Positions 26,419-35,928 of a stretch of DNA of 64,000 nucleotides are shown in pieces. Numbering within the stretch: the stretch's first letter is position 1; the number at the start of each line of letters is the position of its first letter. This DNA is from Pleomorphomonas sp. JP5 (GTDB lineage Bacteria > Pseudomonadota > Alphaproteobacteria > Rhizobiales > Pleomorphomonadaceae), in assembly GCF_023721815.1 (NCBI RefSeq), contig NZ_JAMDLI010000005.1, positions 47,194 to 111,193 of the forward strand. The letters are read 5' to 3'. Under the pieces are notes generated by a model that did not search any database, had not been told where the DNA came from, and saw only the letters and a program-made list of their open reading frames with translations. Made by a program: the position numbers and the translations under genes.

Positions 26419-27201
26419 ATGATCCTTCGCGGCGAGTATTTTTCACCCGTGCTCCAGATGGAGACGCGGCTGTCGGTGTTCGTGCCCAATGGGGCGGGCG
26501 GCAAGCGGGCGGCGGTGTATCTCTTGCACGGCCTCTGCGGCCGGTCGGGCGACTATCTCGACTACACCACGCTGGCGACCTTCGCCGCCGAGGGCGACGC
26601 CATTCTGATCATGCCGGAGGTGGCGCGCAGCTTTTACGCCGACATGCGCCATGGCCTCGACTACTTCACCCACGTGGCCGACGAGCTGCCGCGCGTCTGC
26701 GTCGACCTTTTCAACATCGACACGGCGCGCGAGCGCACGGGCGTGGTCGGCGCGTCGATGGGCGGCTTCGGCGCGCTGCGCGTCGCGCTGTCCCGGCCCG
26801 AGCGGTTCGGCTGGTGCGCCGCCTTCTCCTCACCCTGCCTCAACCTCCGCGAGGACTTCGACCTTGCGGCGCGCGGCCTGACGGTGGAGGCGCTGAAGGG
26901 CATGTGGGGCGAGCGGCTGATCAGGGATTTTCAGGCGGTTCTCGGCGAGGACCTCGCCTACGATCCCCGGCTCGACGTGCCCGCCCTGGCGCGAGCGCTT
27001 GCCGGGGCGGCCGTCAAGCCGCGCATCCGCACGGCCTGCGGCCTGTCGGACCCGTTCTTTCTCGCCGACAACCGCCGCTTCGCCGCCGAGATGGAAACGC
27101 TGGGCTTCGACTACGGCTACGAGGAATGGGACGGCGGCCACGACTGGGCCTTCTTCGGCCCGGCGCTGGAAAAGGCGCTGACGTGGGGCGCGGCCGGTTG
27201 A
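26419..27201 (+). CDS. Esterase family alpha/beta hydrolase
   Basis: 260-residue esterase of the PF00756 (esterase D/S-formylglutathione hydrolase-like) family. Nucleophile elbow GASMGG, with the Asp in CGLSDPFF and the His in WDGGHDW. Typical start pattern MILRGEYFSPVLQMETRLSV sets the ATG at 26419, behind GGGG. Members hydrolyse short acyl esters or formylglutathione. Next to the radical SAM operon but transcribed away from it; no functional link is evident. Confidence 0.85.
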   Translation: MILRGEYFSPVLQMETRLSVFVPNGAGGKRAAVYLLHGLCGRSGDYLDYTTLATFAAEGDAILIMPEVARSFYADMRHGLDYFTHVADELPRVCVDLFNIDTARERTGVVGASMGGFGALRVALSRPERFGWCAAFSSPCLNLREDFDLAARGLTVEALKGMWGERLIRDFQAVLGEDLAYDPRLDVPALARALAGAAVKPRIRTACGLSDPFFLADNRRFAAEMETLGFDYGYEEWDGGHDWAFFGPALEKALTWGAAG

Positions 27202-27204
27202 GGC

Positions 27205-28212
27205 TCAGGCTTCCCCCCTGAGTTCCCGGACGCCACGGCCGAGCCGGCGGCGGAGGAGGTGGCGGAGCGTGGCGGCGTCGGCGTAGCCCACTTCGGCGGC
27301 GACGTGGGCGAGGTCGTGGCCGAGAGCGATCAGGTGTTCGGCCCGTTGCACCCTCAGATCCTGAAAGAAGGCGAGCGGCGACTTGCCGAGCACCGCCTCG
27401 GTGCGCCGCTGCAAGGTGCGCGGCGTGACGGCCAGCGTGCGGGTTGCCGCTTCCAGCGAGAAGCCTTCGGAGAGGTGGTCGCGCGCCCAGCGCTCGAAGC
27501 GCTCCACCAGGGGATCGGCGTGGGCGAGGAAGTCGGGGATGACGTATTTGGCCTGCGAGGGCCGCCGGTCGATCAGCATGAAGCGGGCGACCAGCGCGGC
27601 CAGCGCCGGGCTCTGCCGGCGCATCAGCCACAGCGCCAGATCGAGGTGGCCCATGGCGGCGCCGGCGGTGACGAGGCGGCCGGAGGCGGCGATCATCTTG
27701 CTGTCGTCGAGCCGCACACGGGGGTAGCGCTGGCGGAACAACGGCGCCAGCGCCCAGGTGGTGGTGGCGTCGTGGCCGTCGAGCAGGCCGGATTCGGCCA
27801 CCAGGAAGGTGCCGATGCAGGCGCCGGCCACGTTGATGCCTTCGGCGTACCACTGACGCAGCCGATCGGCCGCCTGTCGCGCGTCGTCGCGGCCGAGCAA
27901 GGCGACGAGCCCGGCCGGATCGCGGACGCCGGGCGCCGGCACCACCACCCAGTCCGGCACCCAGCCGTCGCCGCCGACGGTGCTCGCCGGCTCGACCGCC
28001 AGCGTCAGGCCGAGGCCGGTGCGGATGCCGGGCTGGACGCCGAGGGCGCGGACCGCGAAGGGCGTTCCGGCGTCGCCTTGCGCCGCCGAGAGCTCGTTGG
28101 CCATGGCGAAGGTGTCCATCAGCACGGTCAGGCCGGTGTCGAAGACGCCGTCAAGGGCGAGGAGGGCGATGCGCATGTCGTAAACGGTCCGATTATTGTC
28201 TGTTGCGACCAT
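27205..28212 (-). CDS. GlxA family AraC-type regulator
   Basis: 335 residues: an N-terminal DJ-1/PfpI-like domain (about 13-200, with GACIGTFLVAESGLLDG) and a C-terminal AraC helix-turn-helix (HLSEGFSLEAATRTLAVTPR, then HVAAEVGYADAATLRHLLRR). Such GlxA proteins sense small amines or amino-acid derivatives. Ends 3 bp after the esterase stop on the opposite strand and is divergent from the acetyltransferase at 28270, a plausible target. An internal ATG at 28176 could be the start instead. Confidence 0.86.
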   Translation of the reverse strand: MVATDNNRTVYDMRIALLALDGVFDTGLTVLMDTFAMANELSAAQGDAGTPFAVRALGVQPGIRTGLGLTLAVEPASTVGGDGWVPDWVVVPAPGVRDPAGLVALLGRDDARQAADRLRQWYAEGINVAGACIGTFLVAESGLLDGHDATTTWALAPLFRQRYPRVRLDDSKMIAASGRLVTAGAAMGHLDLALWLMRRQSPALAALVARFMLIDRRPSQAKYVIPDFLAHADPLVERFERWARDHLSEGFSLEAATRTLAVTPRTLQRRTEAVLGKSPLAFFQDLRVQRAEHLIALGHDLAHVAAEVGYADAATLRHLLRRRLGRGVRELRGEA

Positions 28213-28269
28213 AGCGAGATGGGCGATTGAACTCTAGCTTGCGGCGCGTTCAGGCCAAGGAGGTAGGAT

Positions 28270-28947
28270 ATGTCGCCGTTGGATTGTCCGGTTTGGACTG
28301 CGCTGACATCAGACCATCGGGCGCTGGCCGTGGGCGGGCCGCTGGCCATCCGCTACACGCCGGAGGTGGCGCCCTTCGCGGCGCTGGCCGAGCGGACGCC
28401 GACGGCTTTCGCGGCGCTCGCCGCGCTCATTCCGGCGGACGGCTGGGTGATGCTGCACACGCCCGATGTGCCGGCGTTGCCGGAGGGCTTCGTCGTCCAT
28501 CGGCAGGCGCCGCTCTTGCAGATGGTGCTGGAGCGCCCCGTGGTGGCGGACGGGGGCGAGCCCCTGACGCTGGGGGAGGCCGACGTGCCGGAGATGATGG
28601 ACCTCGCCGGGCGGACGCAGCCGGGGCCGTTCGGCCGCCGCACCATCGAGCTTGGCCACTATGTCGGCCTGCGCGACGAGGGCAGGCTGGCGGCCATGGC
28701 CGGAGAGCGCATGCGCTGCGGCGGCTTCGTGGAGATCAGCGCGGTATGCGTCGACCCCGACCATCGCGGCCGGGGCCACGCGGCACGGCTGACGGCGCAT
28801 CTCGCCCAGCGTATTCAGGCCGCTGGCCGGACGCCCTTCCTGCACGTGCTCGCCGAGAATGCGCCGGCCATCGCCCTCTATGAAAAGCTCGGCTTCAGGC
28901 GACGCGCCGGCTTCGTCATCACCGCGCTGGGCAAGGCGGCCGGGTAG
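28270..28947 (+). CDS. GNAT family N-acetyltransferase (FR47-like)
   Basis: 225-residue acetyltransferase with the GNAT domain in the C-terminal half: VCVDPDHRGRGHAARLTAHL (motif A, R-x-x-G-x-G) and LAENAPAIALYEKLGFRRR (motif B). The N-terminal half resembles FR47/GCN5-like partners. AAGGAGG precedes the ATG. Substrate unknown; may be under the divergent GlxA regulator. Confidence 0.87.
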   Translation: MSPLDCPVWTALTSDHRALAVGGPLAIRYTPEVAPFAALAERTPTAFAALAALIPADGWVMLHTPDVPALPEGFVVHRQAPLLQMVLERPVVADGGEPLTLGEADVPEMMDLAGRTQPGPFGRRTIELGHYVGLRDEGRLAAMAGERMRCGGFVEISAVCVDPDHRGRGHAARLTAHLAQRIQAAGRTPFLHVLAENAPAIALYEKLGFRRRAGFVITALGKAAG

Positions 28948-29325
28948 AGCAAACGCGGGCCGTGGCGGCGTTTCGGGGCGGCCCGTTCATCGCCCGCCTG
29001 CGAATATTTGCGCCACGGCGGAACGAAGACGCCGGGTGGGCGTTACCCCCTCGGTCTCCGTGATCGCGGCCTGTCTCGCCGGAGCGATTTTCATCGATCC
29101 GGCTGAGAGAAGGGGGTGTCCGTCACCTCTTTGGTCGCGCCACCGCAGCGCCAAGCGCGCTGGTGCCGGAGAACCGCGCGTCCCGCCCGCGACAGGGTGG
29201 GGTGATCGAATTTCGCGCCGCTGCCCGGACGGACCGCACGGGAGGGCAGCAGACGGCCGGCGCCGCCGCCCTGAACGCGGGCGACATGGACGGACGGCCG
29301 CCGTCACACTCAAGGGAGCGCTCAC
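28948..29325. other. Intergenic gap, no feature supported
   Basis: 378 GC-rich bases between the acetyltransferase and PRC-barrel genes. No gene with start, ribosome binding site and recognisable sequence was found in either strand and no palindromic repeat of the common family is present. Confidence 0.5.
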
Positions 29326-30120
29326 ATGCTGTGGAATGCATCGAAGATCAAGGGCTATACCGTCGTCGCCACCGATGGCGAGATCGGCACCGTCAGCGAC
29401 CTGCTGTTCGACGACCAGAGCTGGCATATCCGCTGGCTCGTGGTCGATGCCGGCACCTGGTTCACCGACCGCAGGGTGCTGCTGCCGACCTCGACGCTGG
29501 GCCACGCCGACGAGACGGCCAAGACCTTCACGGTGAAGCTGACGCGCCAGCAGGTGAAGGACAGCCCCGACATCGACACCGAGCGGCCGGTGTCGCGGCA
29601 GGCGGAAAGCGACATCTACGGCTACTACGGCTGGAGCCCCTACTGGGGCGGCGGGCTCTATGTCGGCGGCTACGGCACCGGCATGACCGCGCCGCTGATG
29701 GCGCCGACGCCCGACATGCTGCGTGTCGAGAGAGAGGCGACGGAGGCGCAGAACAGGCGCGACGACCCGAACCTGCGCAGCATCGACGCGGTGGTGGGCT
29801 ACTACATCAAGGCCACCGACGGCGACATCGGCCATGTCGAGGACATGCTGGTGGAAGAGGCCGACTGGAGCATCCACTACCTGGTGATCGACACCAAGAA
29901 CTGGTGGCCGGGCAAGAAGGTGCTGCTGTCGCCGCGCTCGGCGCGCGACATCGACTGGGCCGACAAGACGGTGGCCCTCAACGTCGACCGCGACATGGTC
30001 AAGAACAGCCCCGAGTACAACGAGGCGACCATCGTCGACCGCGCCTTCGAGGACCGGTTCAACGCCCACTACAACGACTTCGACGTTCCCTCGGAGAGGG
30101 CGCTGCGCCGGCATGGCTGA
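29326..30120 (+). CDS. PRC-barrel domain protein, two domains
   Basis: 264 residues with two PRC-barrel-like halves: GYTVVATDGEIGTVSDLLFD (about 9-30) and YYIKATDGDIGHVEDMLVEE (about 160-180), each followed by a WxIRWLVVD/WSIHYLVID strand. The linker is Gly/Tyr-rich (YGYYGWSPYWGGGLYVGGYG). PRC-barrels are small beta-domains in RNA processing and photosynthetic-reaction-centre assembly; in Rhizobiales such tandem proteins are common and often stress-linked. The next gene is PPK2. Confidence 0.86.
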   Translation: MLWNASKIKGYTVVATDGEIGTVSDLLFDDQSWHIRWLVVDAGTWFTDRRVLLPTSTLGHADETAKTFTVKLTRQQVKDSPDIDTERPVSRQAESDIYGYYGWSPYWGGGLYVGGYGTGMTAPLMAPTPDMLRVEREATEAQNRRDDPNLRSIDAVVGYYIKATDGDIGHVEDMLVEEADWSIHYLVIDTKNWWPGKKVLLSPRSARDIDWADKTVALNVDRDMVKNSPEYNEATIVDRAFEDRFNAHYNDFDVPSERALRRHG

Positions 30121-30229
30121 CCGCTGGCCCGAGGCGACCTGAGACGAGACGACCAGAGACGGGCCGACCCCGGTGCGCCGCCGCCGGGGCCGGCTTTCCC
30201 GCGCGTGAGCGGAGCTTGGCGAGGACATC

Positions 30230-31099
30230 ATGAAGATCGATATCAAGGACTATCGCGTTCCCGAGGGGCACAAGGTCGACCTCGCCAGGTGGCCGACGCG
30301 CGTCGAGCCGGTCTACGACTCCAAGCACGACTACAAGAGGCGGCTGAAGCGCACCGTGGCCGAGATGAGCGCCCAGCAGCGCATGCTCTACGCCACCAAC
30401 CGCCACGCCATCCTGTTGATTTTCCAGGCGATGGACGCCGCCGGCAAGGACGGGGCGATCCGGCACGTGATGTCGGGCATCAACCCGCAGGGCTGCCAGG
30501 TGTTCAGCTTCAAGCACCCGAGCGCCGAGGAGCTGGACCACGACTTCCTGTGGCGGACGACGCGGGACCTGCCCGAGCGCGGGCGCATCGGCATCTTCAA
30601 CCGCTCCTATTACGAGGAGGTCCTGATCGTGCGCGTGCATCCGGAGATCCTGATCAGCGAGGGGCTGCCGGACGCCCTGAAGACGGAAAACCACGTCTGG
30701 CGCGACCGCTACCGCTCCATCACCGATCTCGAGCGCCATCTCCACGAGAACGGCACCCGCATCGTCAAGTTCTTCCTGCACCTCTCCAAGGACGAGCAGA
30801 AGAAGCGCTTCCTCGCCCGCATCGACAACCCCGAGAAGAACTGGAAGTTCAGCGTCGACGACATCAAGGAGCGGCAGTACTGGGACGCCTACATGAAGGC
30901 CTACGAGGCCTGCCTTTCCGCCACCAGCACCGACGCCTCGCCCTGGTTCGTCGTGCCGGCCGACGACAAGAAGAACGCCCGGCTGATCGTGTCGCAAATC
31001 ATCCTCGACACCTTCACCGACCTCAAGATGAGCTACCCGACGGTGGACGAGGCAAGGCTGAAGGAGCTGCAGTCGATCCGGGCGCAACTGGTGGAGTGA
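30230..31099 (+). CDS. ppk2: Polyphosphate kinase 2 (PPK2 family)
   Basis: Family 2 polyphosphate kinase, 289 residues. Walker A appears as [18 protein letters not shown], the Walker B/lid region as [20 protein letters not shown], and the lid as [18 protein letters not shown]2 proteins phosphorylate NDP or NMP from polyphosphate; class cannot be settled from reading. It lies 110 bp after the PRC-barrel gene with a GC-rich inverted repeat between (CCGACCCCGG...CCGGGGCCGG), so the two may be co-transcribed with attenuation. Confidence 0.9.
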   Translation: MKIDIKDYRVPEGHKVDLARWPTRVEPVYDSKHDYKRRLKRTVAEMSAQQRMLYATNRHAILLIFQAMDAAGKDGAIRHVMSGINPQGCQVFSFKHPSAEELDHDFLWRTTRDLPERGRIGIFNRSYYEEVLIVRVHPEILISEGLPDALKTENHVWRDRYRSITDLERHLHENGTRIVKFFLHLSKDEQKKRFLARIDNPEKNWKFSVDDIKERQYWDAYMKAYEACLSATSTDASPWFVVPADDKKNARLIVSQIILDTFTDLKMSYPTVDEARLKELQSIRAQLVE

Positions 31100-31166
31100 G
31101 GGTGTTGCCAGCCGCTTCCGGTTGCTCTACTCGGTCGGTGACAACTTGAGCAGCGATTGACCGGCG

Positions 31167-31703
31167 TTGAGTATCAGGCACTTCTTCCCCAAGCTCGCGG
31201 ATGGCGACCGGGAGATTGACTTCAAGCATCTCGCTCCTTTCACCCATTCCCTGCAAGGGCATGGGCGGAACGGAGCCTCCATCGTCCTTCGCGTCTCGTT
31301 TCGCTCCCACGTTTTCTCACGTGCCCACAAGGGCGAGACGCAAGGGCTGTTCTTTCTCGATGAGAACGGCAACAGGCGGATCTTCTGCGAGGATAGATAC
31401 GCCGCGTCGCTGCAACTTCCTGCCCTGTGCCTGGGATTGCTTTCATCCAACGCGCTGACATGGGAATCGCGCGACGGAAATGAAAAGTATAATCTGGCTT
31501 CCATTGGTGGCGCGCTGGTGAGCGGTGCTCATGATACTGTCATATTCTATCTGTTTCCCAGCGGCGCCAATGGTATTGATGTAGAGTTTGTCGTCGTCAG
31601 CTTCTATCTCAAGACTTGGAACTTCGCTCACGTGAAGCGCCGCGACAAGATCATCCAGCCAATCAAGAAATGCTATTACAACGGCCACAGGGTGCCGAAA
31701 TAG
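31167..31703 (+). CDS. Hypothetical protein, about 178 residues
   Basis: I do not recognise this protein. It begins SIRHFFPKLADGDREIDFKH and has a beta-rich composition with many aromatic residues (FYLFPSGANG, VVVSFYLKTWNFAHV). Start is TTG 31167 by extent; no strong ribosome binding site was seen. Lower GC and many Lys/Asn codons compared with the neighbouring PPK2 suggest transfer. The terminator-like hairpin at 31706-31725 directly follows its stop. Confidence 0.55.
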   Translation: MSIRHFFPKLADGDREIDFKHLAPFTHSLQGHGRNGASIVLRVSFRSHVFSRAHKGETQGLFFLDENGNRRIFCEDRYAASLQLPALCLGLLSSNALTWESRDGNEKYNLASIGGALVSGAHDTVIFYLFPSGANGIDVEFVVVSFYLKTWNFAHVKRRDKIIQPIKKCYYNGHRVPK

Positions 31704-31811
31704 AAAAGGCCCCCGAAGGGGCCTTATGCGAGTGTGCCTTACCGTGGTATGCCGACCTCTAGGAGGTGCACCTGCAACAGCGACCTTGCGGAAGCCTCGC
31801 TCTCTGCTGCT
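31702..31811 (-). ncRNA. Candidate small RNA with own promoter and terminator
   Basis: On the minus strand a TTGACA box (31842-31847) and a TATATA box (31818-31823) are spaced 18 bp. Transcription would begin near 31811 and stop at the hairpin 31725-31706 (AAGGCCCC...GGGGCCTT) followed by T residues, giving about 110 nt. The transcript contains a hairpin with ACCTC-CTA-GAGGT and no convincing open frame. An exposed ACCTCCTA stretch could pair with Shine-Dalgarno sequences. No Rfam family is assigned by eye. Confidence 0.5.
31706..31725 (-). terminator. Terminator hairpin, used by the minus strand
   Basis: AAGGCCCC-CGA-AGGGGCCTT, perfect 8-bp stem, with T residues continuing on the minus strand. 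It also follows the plus-strand hypothetical gene that ends at 31703, but the T-run supports minus-strand use. Confidence 0.6.
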
Positions 31812-31817
31812 GGTCTG

Positions 31818-31847
31818 TATATAGGGCATTTTACCCCGTTTTGTCAA
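31818..31847 (-). promoter_or_regulatory. Sigma-70 type promoter for the candidate small RNA
   Basis: TTGACA and TATATA hexamers on the minus strand with 18-bp spacing, in an AT-richer stretch just below the end of the excalibur gene. Best promoter match noticed in the window. Confidence 0.5.
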
Positions 31848-31869
31848 TGTGAGGTTGAGATCGCCGGCC

Positions 31870-32145
31870 TCAATCGCAGCCGATCTCGGCCTGGATTTCC
31901 CGCACCTGCCGGCGGCTGCGGCAGACGTTTTCGCAAGGGATGCCGTCGCCATCGCCGTCGGCCCGGCGATAGCCGCCGCACCAGAGGGCCACCGCCTCGC
32001 GGCAGCTGCCGACGGTCTTGCAGGTGGCGCCCCGGGCCAGCACGATCGCACTGGCGATGGTAACCGGAGGACGCGGAAAGGCCTCGGCCGTCGACGGGGC
32101 GGCCAGAAAGAGCGCGACCAGAGCGAGGGTCCACCGGAAGGGCAT
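31870..32145 (-). CDS. Secreted excalibur calcium-binding domain protein
   Basis: About 91 residues with a signal peptide (MPFRWTLALVALFLAAPSTA then EAF). The mature end is an excalibur domain: CREAVALWCGGYRRADGDGD, then GIPCENVC, the Asp-x-Asp-x-Asp-Gly calcium loop framed by cysteines. Such proteins sit at the cell surface or in nuclease-linked contexts. Start at 32145; the ATG upstream at 32211 is possible but adds a hydrophilic tail. Confidence 0.78.
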   Translation of the reverse strand: MPFRWTLALVALFLAAPSTAEAFPRPPVTIASAIVLARGATCKTVGSCREAVALWCGGYRRADGDGDGIPCENVCRSRRQVREIQAEIGCD

Positions 32146-32224
32146 GGCGTCCGACCAGAGAGGGATTTCCGCAGAGATACGCCGACGTGGGGCGTGCGTC
32201 CATGCCGCCATCAGGAGCGTTCCA

Positions 32225-32305
32225 GACCTCCCGCATCCATCACGCTGTCCTCCTCTGCGAAAGCAGAGGGTCGCGGGCAGGATGGAGGGGGCGACATCGG
32301 CCGGG
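32225..32305. repeat. Degenerate GATATC-type repeat
   Basis: A single R-like copy with altered hairpin (CTCTGCGAAAGCAGAG) and GGCGACATCGGCC in place of GATATCGGCC. Just after it (32306-32331) two direct copies of CCCTGTCCGGA, 15 bp apart, lie before the sigma-54 activator gene and may be regulatory. Confidence 0.6.
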
Positions 32306-32399
32306 CCCTGTCCGGATTTTCCCTGTCCGGACCGATAGGCGAGTTGACCGCCGGGCCAAAAGGCATTGATGTGCCCGGCGGCAGGGATTTCCGGGGCGG

Positions 32400-34181
<1,782 letters not shown>

Positions 34182-34413
34182 GGGGGGAGAGGTAGAGGGT
34201 GAATCTCGATCGGTTAGCCAACTTCTGCTGTTCGCCTTCTATGGTCTGACGGTTCTATGGCTGAAGCCGGCCGGAAACGGGCAGGTGGTTCGCTACAGGT
34301 GGCATTCCCTTAGTGGCGAGATGGTCTGGGACTGGCTCAGAGTGGCCACTGCCTTCGCCAGCCAAGTGAGATATCCCGGCTTCCGGCCTATAGGCTGAGG
34401 GGGGAGCTTAACG
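34182..34413. other. Gap with startless coding-like remnant
   Basis: Reading frame from 34201 to a TGA at 34396-34398 stays open and reads naturally (LLLFAFYGLTVLWLKPAG, then EMVWDWLRVATAFASQVRY), but no start codon fits upstream. It may be the tail of a lost gene at the edge of the defence island. Family not recognised. Otherwise no feature seen. Confidence 0.3.
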
Positions 34414-35928
34414 CTAGATGTAGAAGCGAAACGGCAGGGGAGCCGCAACATTAGTTGGCCCCGCAGTCAGAATTTCGCCCGTAAGGTCTGCAAATCGCAA
34501 AGTCACTGGGAGGCCATCAGAGAATCCGGCATTGTTGAAGTTCAGCTTGGTCAGTGCCATGAGATCCTGCAGTACCTGCCGAATGTCGGCCTCGCCGTTG
34601 ACGATATCTACCGTGATAGGATTCGGCAGCTCGCGGCCAGGATAGGTGTTGAGGCGCGGTGTAAAGCCAGTCGTCCACAGGTAGGCTCGGCGTTCCGACG
34701 CTAGGATCGCTGTGCCACGCAGCACTGGACGGCTGCCATAGCGAAACAGCTTTACCTCGTTCTGGCGTCGAATGCGGATGCCAACGAGTCTGGTCTGAGG
34801 CGGCACAGTCGATTGAAAGCCCTCCCATTCCTCTTTCTCGAACCAAGTCTTTCCGTGGATGAAGAGTTCAGCTGGCGGTTGGCCGTGCATTTCTTCATAC
34901 GACGATATCACCATGCCCATCAGTTCTCTGGCTTTCACTCGGCTCAAATGGAAGCTGTTATCCGCCTCGGAAAACCAAGGGCCGACAGCGCCCTTGAACA
35001 CAACGCCTTCACCAGAATTAAGGAACATCTGAGCGCCACAGCAGGCGTTGTCGCGCCCCTTGGCGTTCTCAATATGCTTGAACACTAGTCCGACGTAGCA
35101 GACACCTTCTCGAACATCAGCCACACGCCACGGTCGCCCACCGGCTTTGTAAAAGCTGGTGGTGGCGAGATTCCAAGCGATGGACGCGGGATCCTGCAAA
35201 GAACGCCGCGTGCCTTCTTCGAACTCATCTGGCGTTAAGGTCGTCTCGCGAACCACCTGTAACACCTGACCCGTGTCCAGCAGCCGCGCCTTGAGCTGAT
35301 TATGGAAATTAAGTTCATATTCGTAGAGCGCTGCAGCCTCCATTTCCTCCACAAACATTGAACCTTTCGAGAGGATGGATTTGGCAGCCTTACGACCAAT
35401 GGGGCCGGTAGCTGGCTCGCGTTGTTCACGGGGAATTACAGACTTCGGTCGACCGTAGCGGAAAACTTCTTCCGGTAGGACGGCAAACCAAAACTGAGGC
35501 CGCGCCTCTTGCTCGCGAAGATATTTACGGAGCGCGTCACCGTAGACGTCAACGGCTCTGAATATCCCTTGGTGGCGGTCTTCGATTCGAATGCGACGGC
35601 TAAGCAGATCGCCGTCGATCGTGATAGTGGTGAACGGCTTTGTGGGCCAGGGCACGCCGAAGGTCGCTTCGAATCCCGGCCACATGGTCTTGTTTTCCTC
35701 GCGACCCGTCGCCGGTGCAGCGATAGTCGACGACAAGGTTTTGATCCAAGCCTCATATCGCCGGATTCCGTTCGGCGTGCCAATTACTCCCACATCCATG
35801 CGGGCGGGGTTCTGGTTGGATGCAGGTGGGCCATAAAGAAACAGTCCGTCCTTCGGATGTTCGGTCTGCTGGTTGAAGCCAAAACTCAGCATCGGCTCAT
35901 CAATGTGGATAACAGTCCATTCAGTCAT
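34414..35928 (-). CDS. Short prokaryotic Argonaute of a SPARTA system
   Basis: Short pAgo with MID and PIWI domains only, 504 residues, the usual size (about 500). It lacks N, L1 and PAZ domains. The C-terminal PIWI region includes AWNLATTSFYKAGGRPWRVA, VCYVGLVFKHIENAKGRDNA and AELFIHGKTWFEKEEWEGF, and the DEDX catalytic set is not kept, as in other short pAgos. It acts with the TIR-APAZ partner to sense invading DNA guided by small RNA. ATG at 35928 overlaps the partner stop by 8 bp (co-translated); longer frames up to 36294 are shadow of that gene. Codon use and GC are clearly lower than in flanks, indicating transfer. Confidence 0.85.
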   Translation of the reverse strand: MTEWTVIHIDEPMLSFGFNQQTEHPKDGLFLYGPPASNQNPARMDVGVIGTPNGIRRYEAWIKTLSSTIAAPATGREENKTMWPGFEATFGVPWPTKPFTTITIDGDLLSRRIRIEDRHQGIFRAVDVYGDALRKYLREQEARPQFWFAVLPEEVFRYGRPKSVIPREQREPATGPIGRKAAKSILSKGSMFVEEMEAAALYEYELNFHNQLKARLLDTGQVLQVVRETTLTPDEFEEGTRRSLQDPASIAWNLATTSFYKAGGRPWRVADVREGVCYVGLVFKHIENAKGRDNACCGAQMFLNSGEGVVFKGAVGPWFSEADNSFHLSRVKARELMGMVISSYEEMHGQPPAELFIHGKTWFEKEEWEGFQSTVPPQTRLVGIRIRRQNEVKLFRYGSRPVLRGTAILASERRAYLWTTGFTPRLNTYPGRELPNPITVDIVNGEADIRQVLQDLMALTKLNFNNAGFSDGLPVTLRFADLTGEILTAGPTNVAAPLPFRFYI

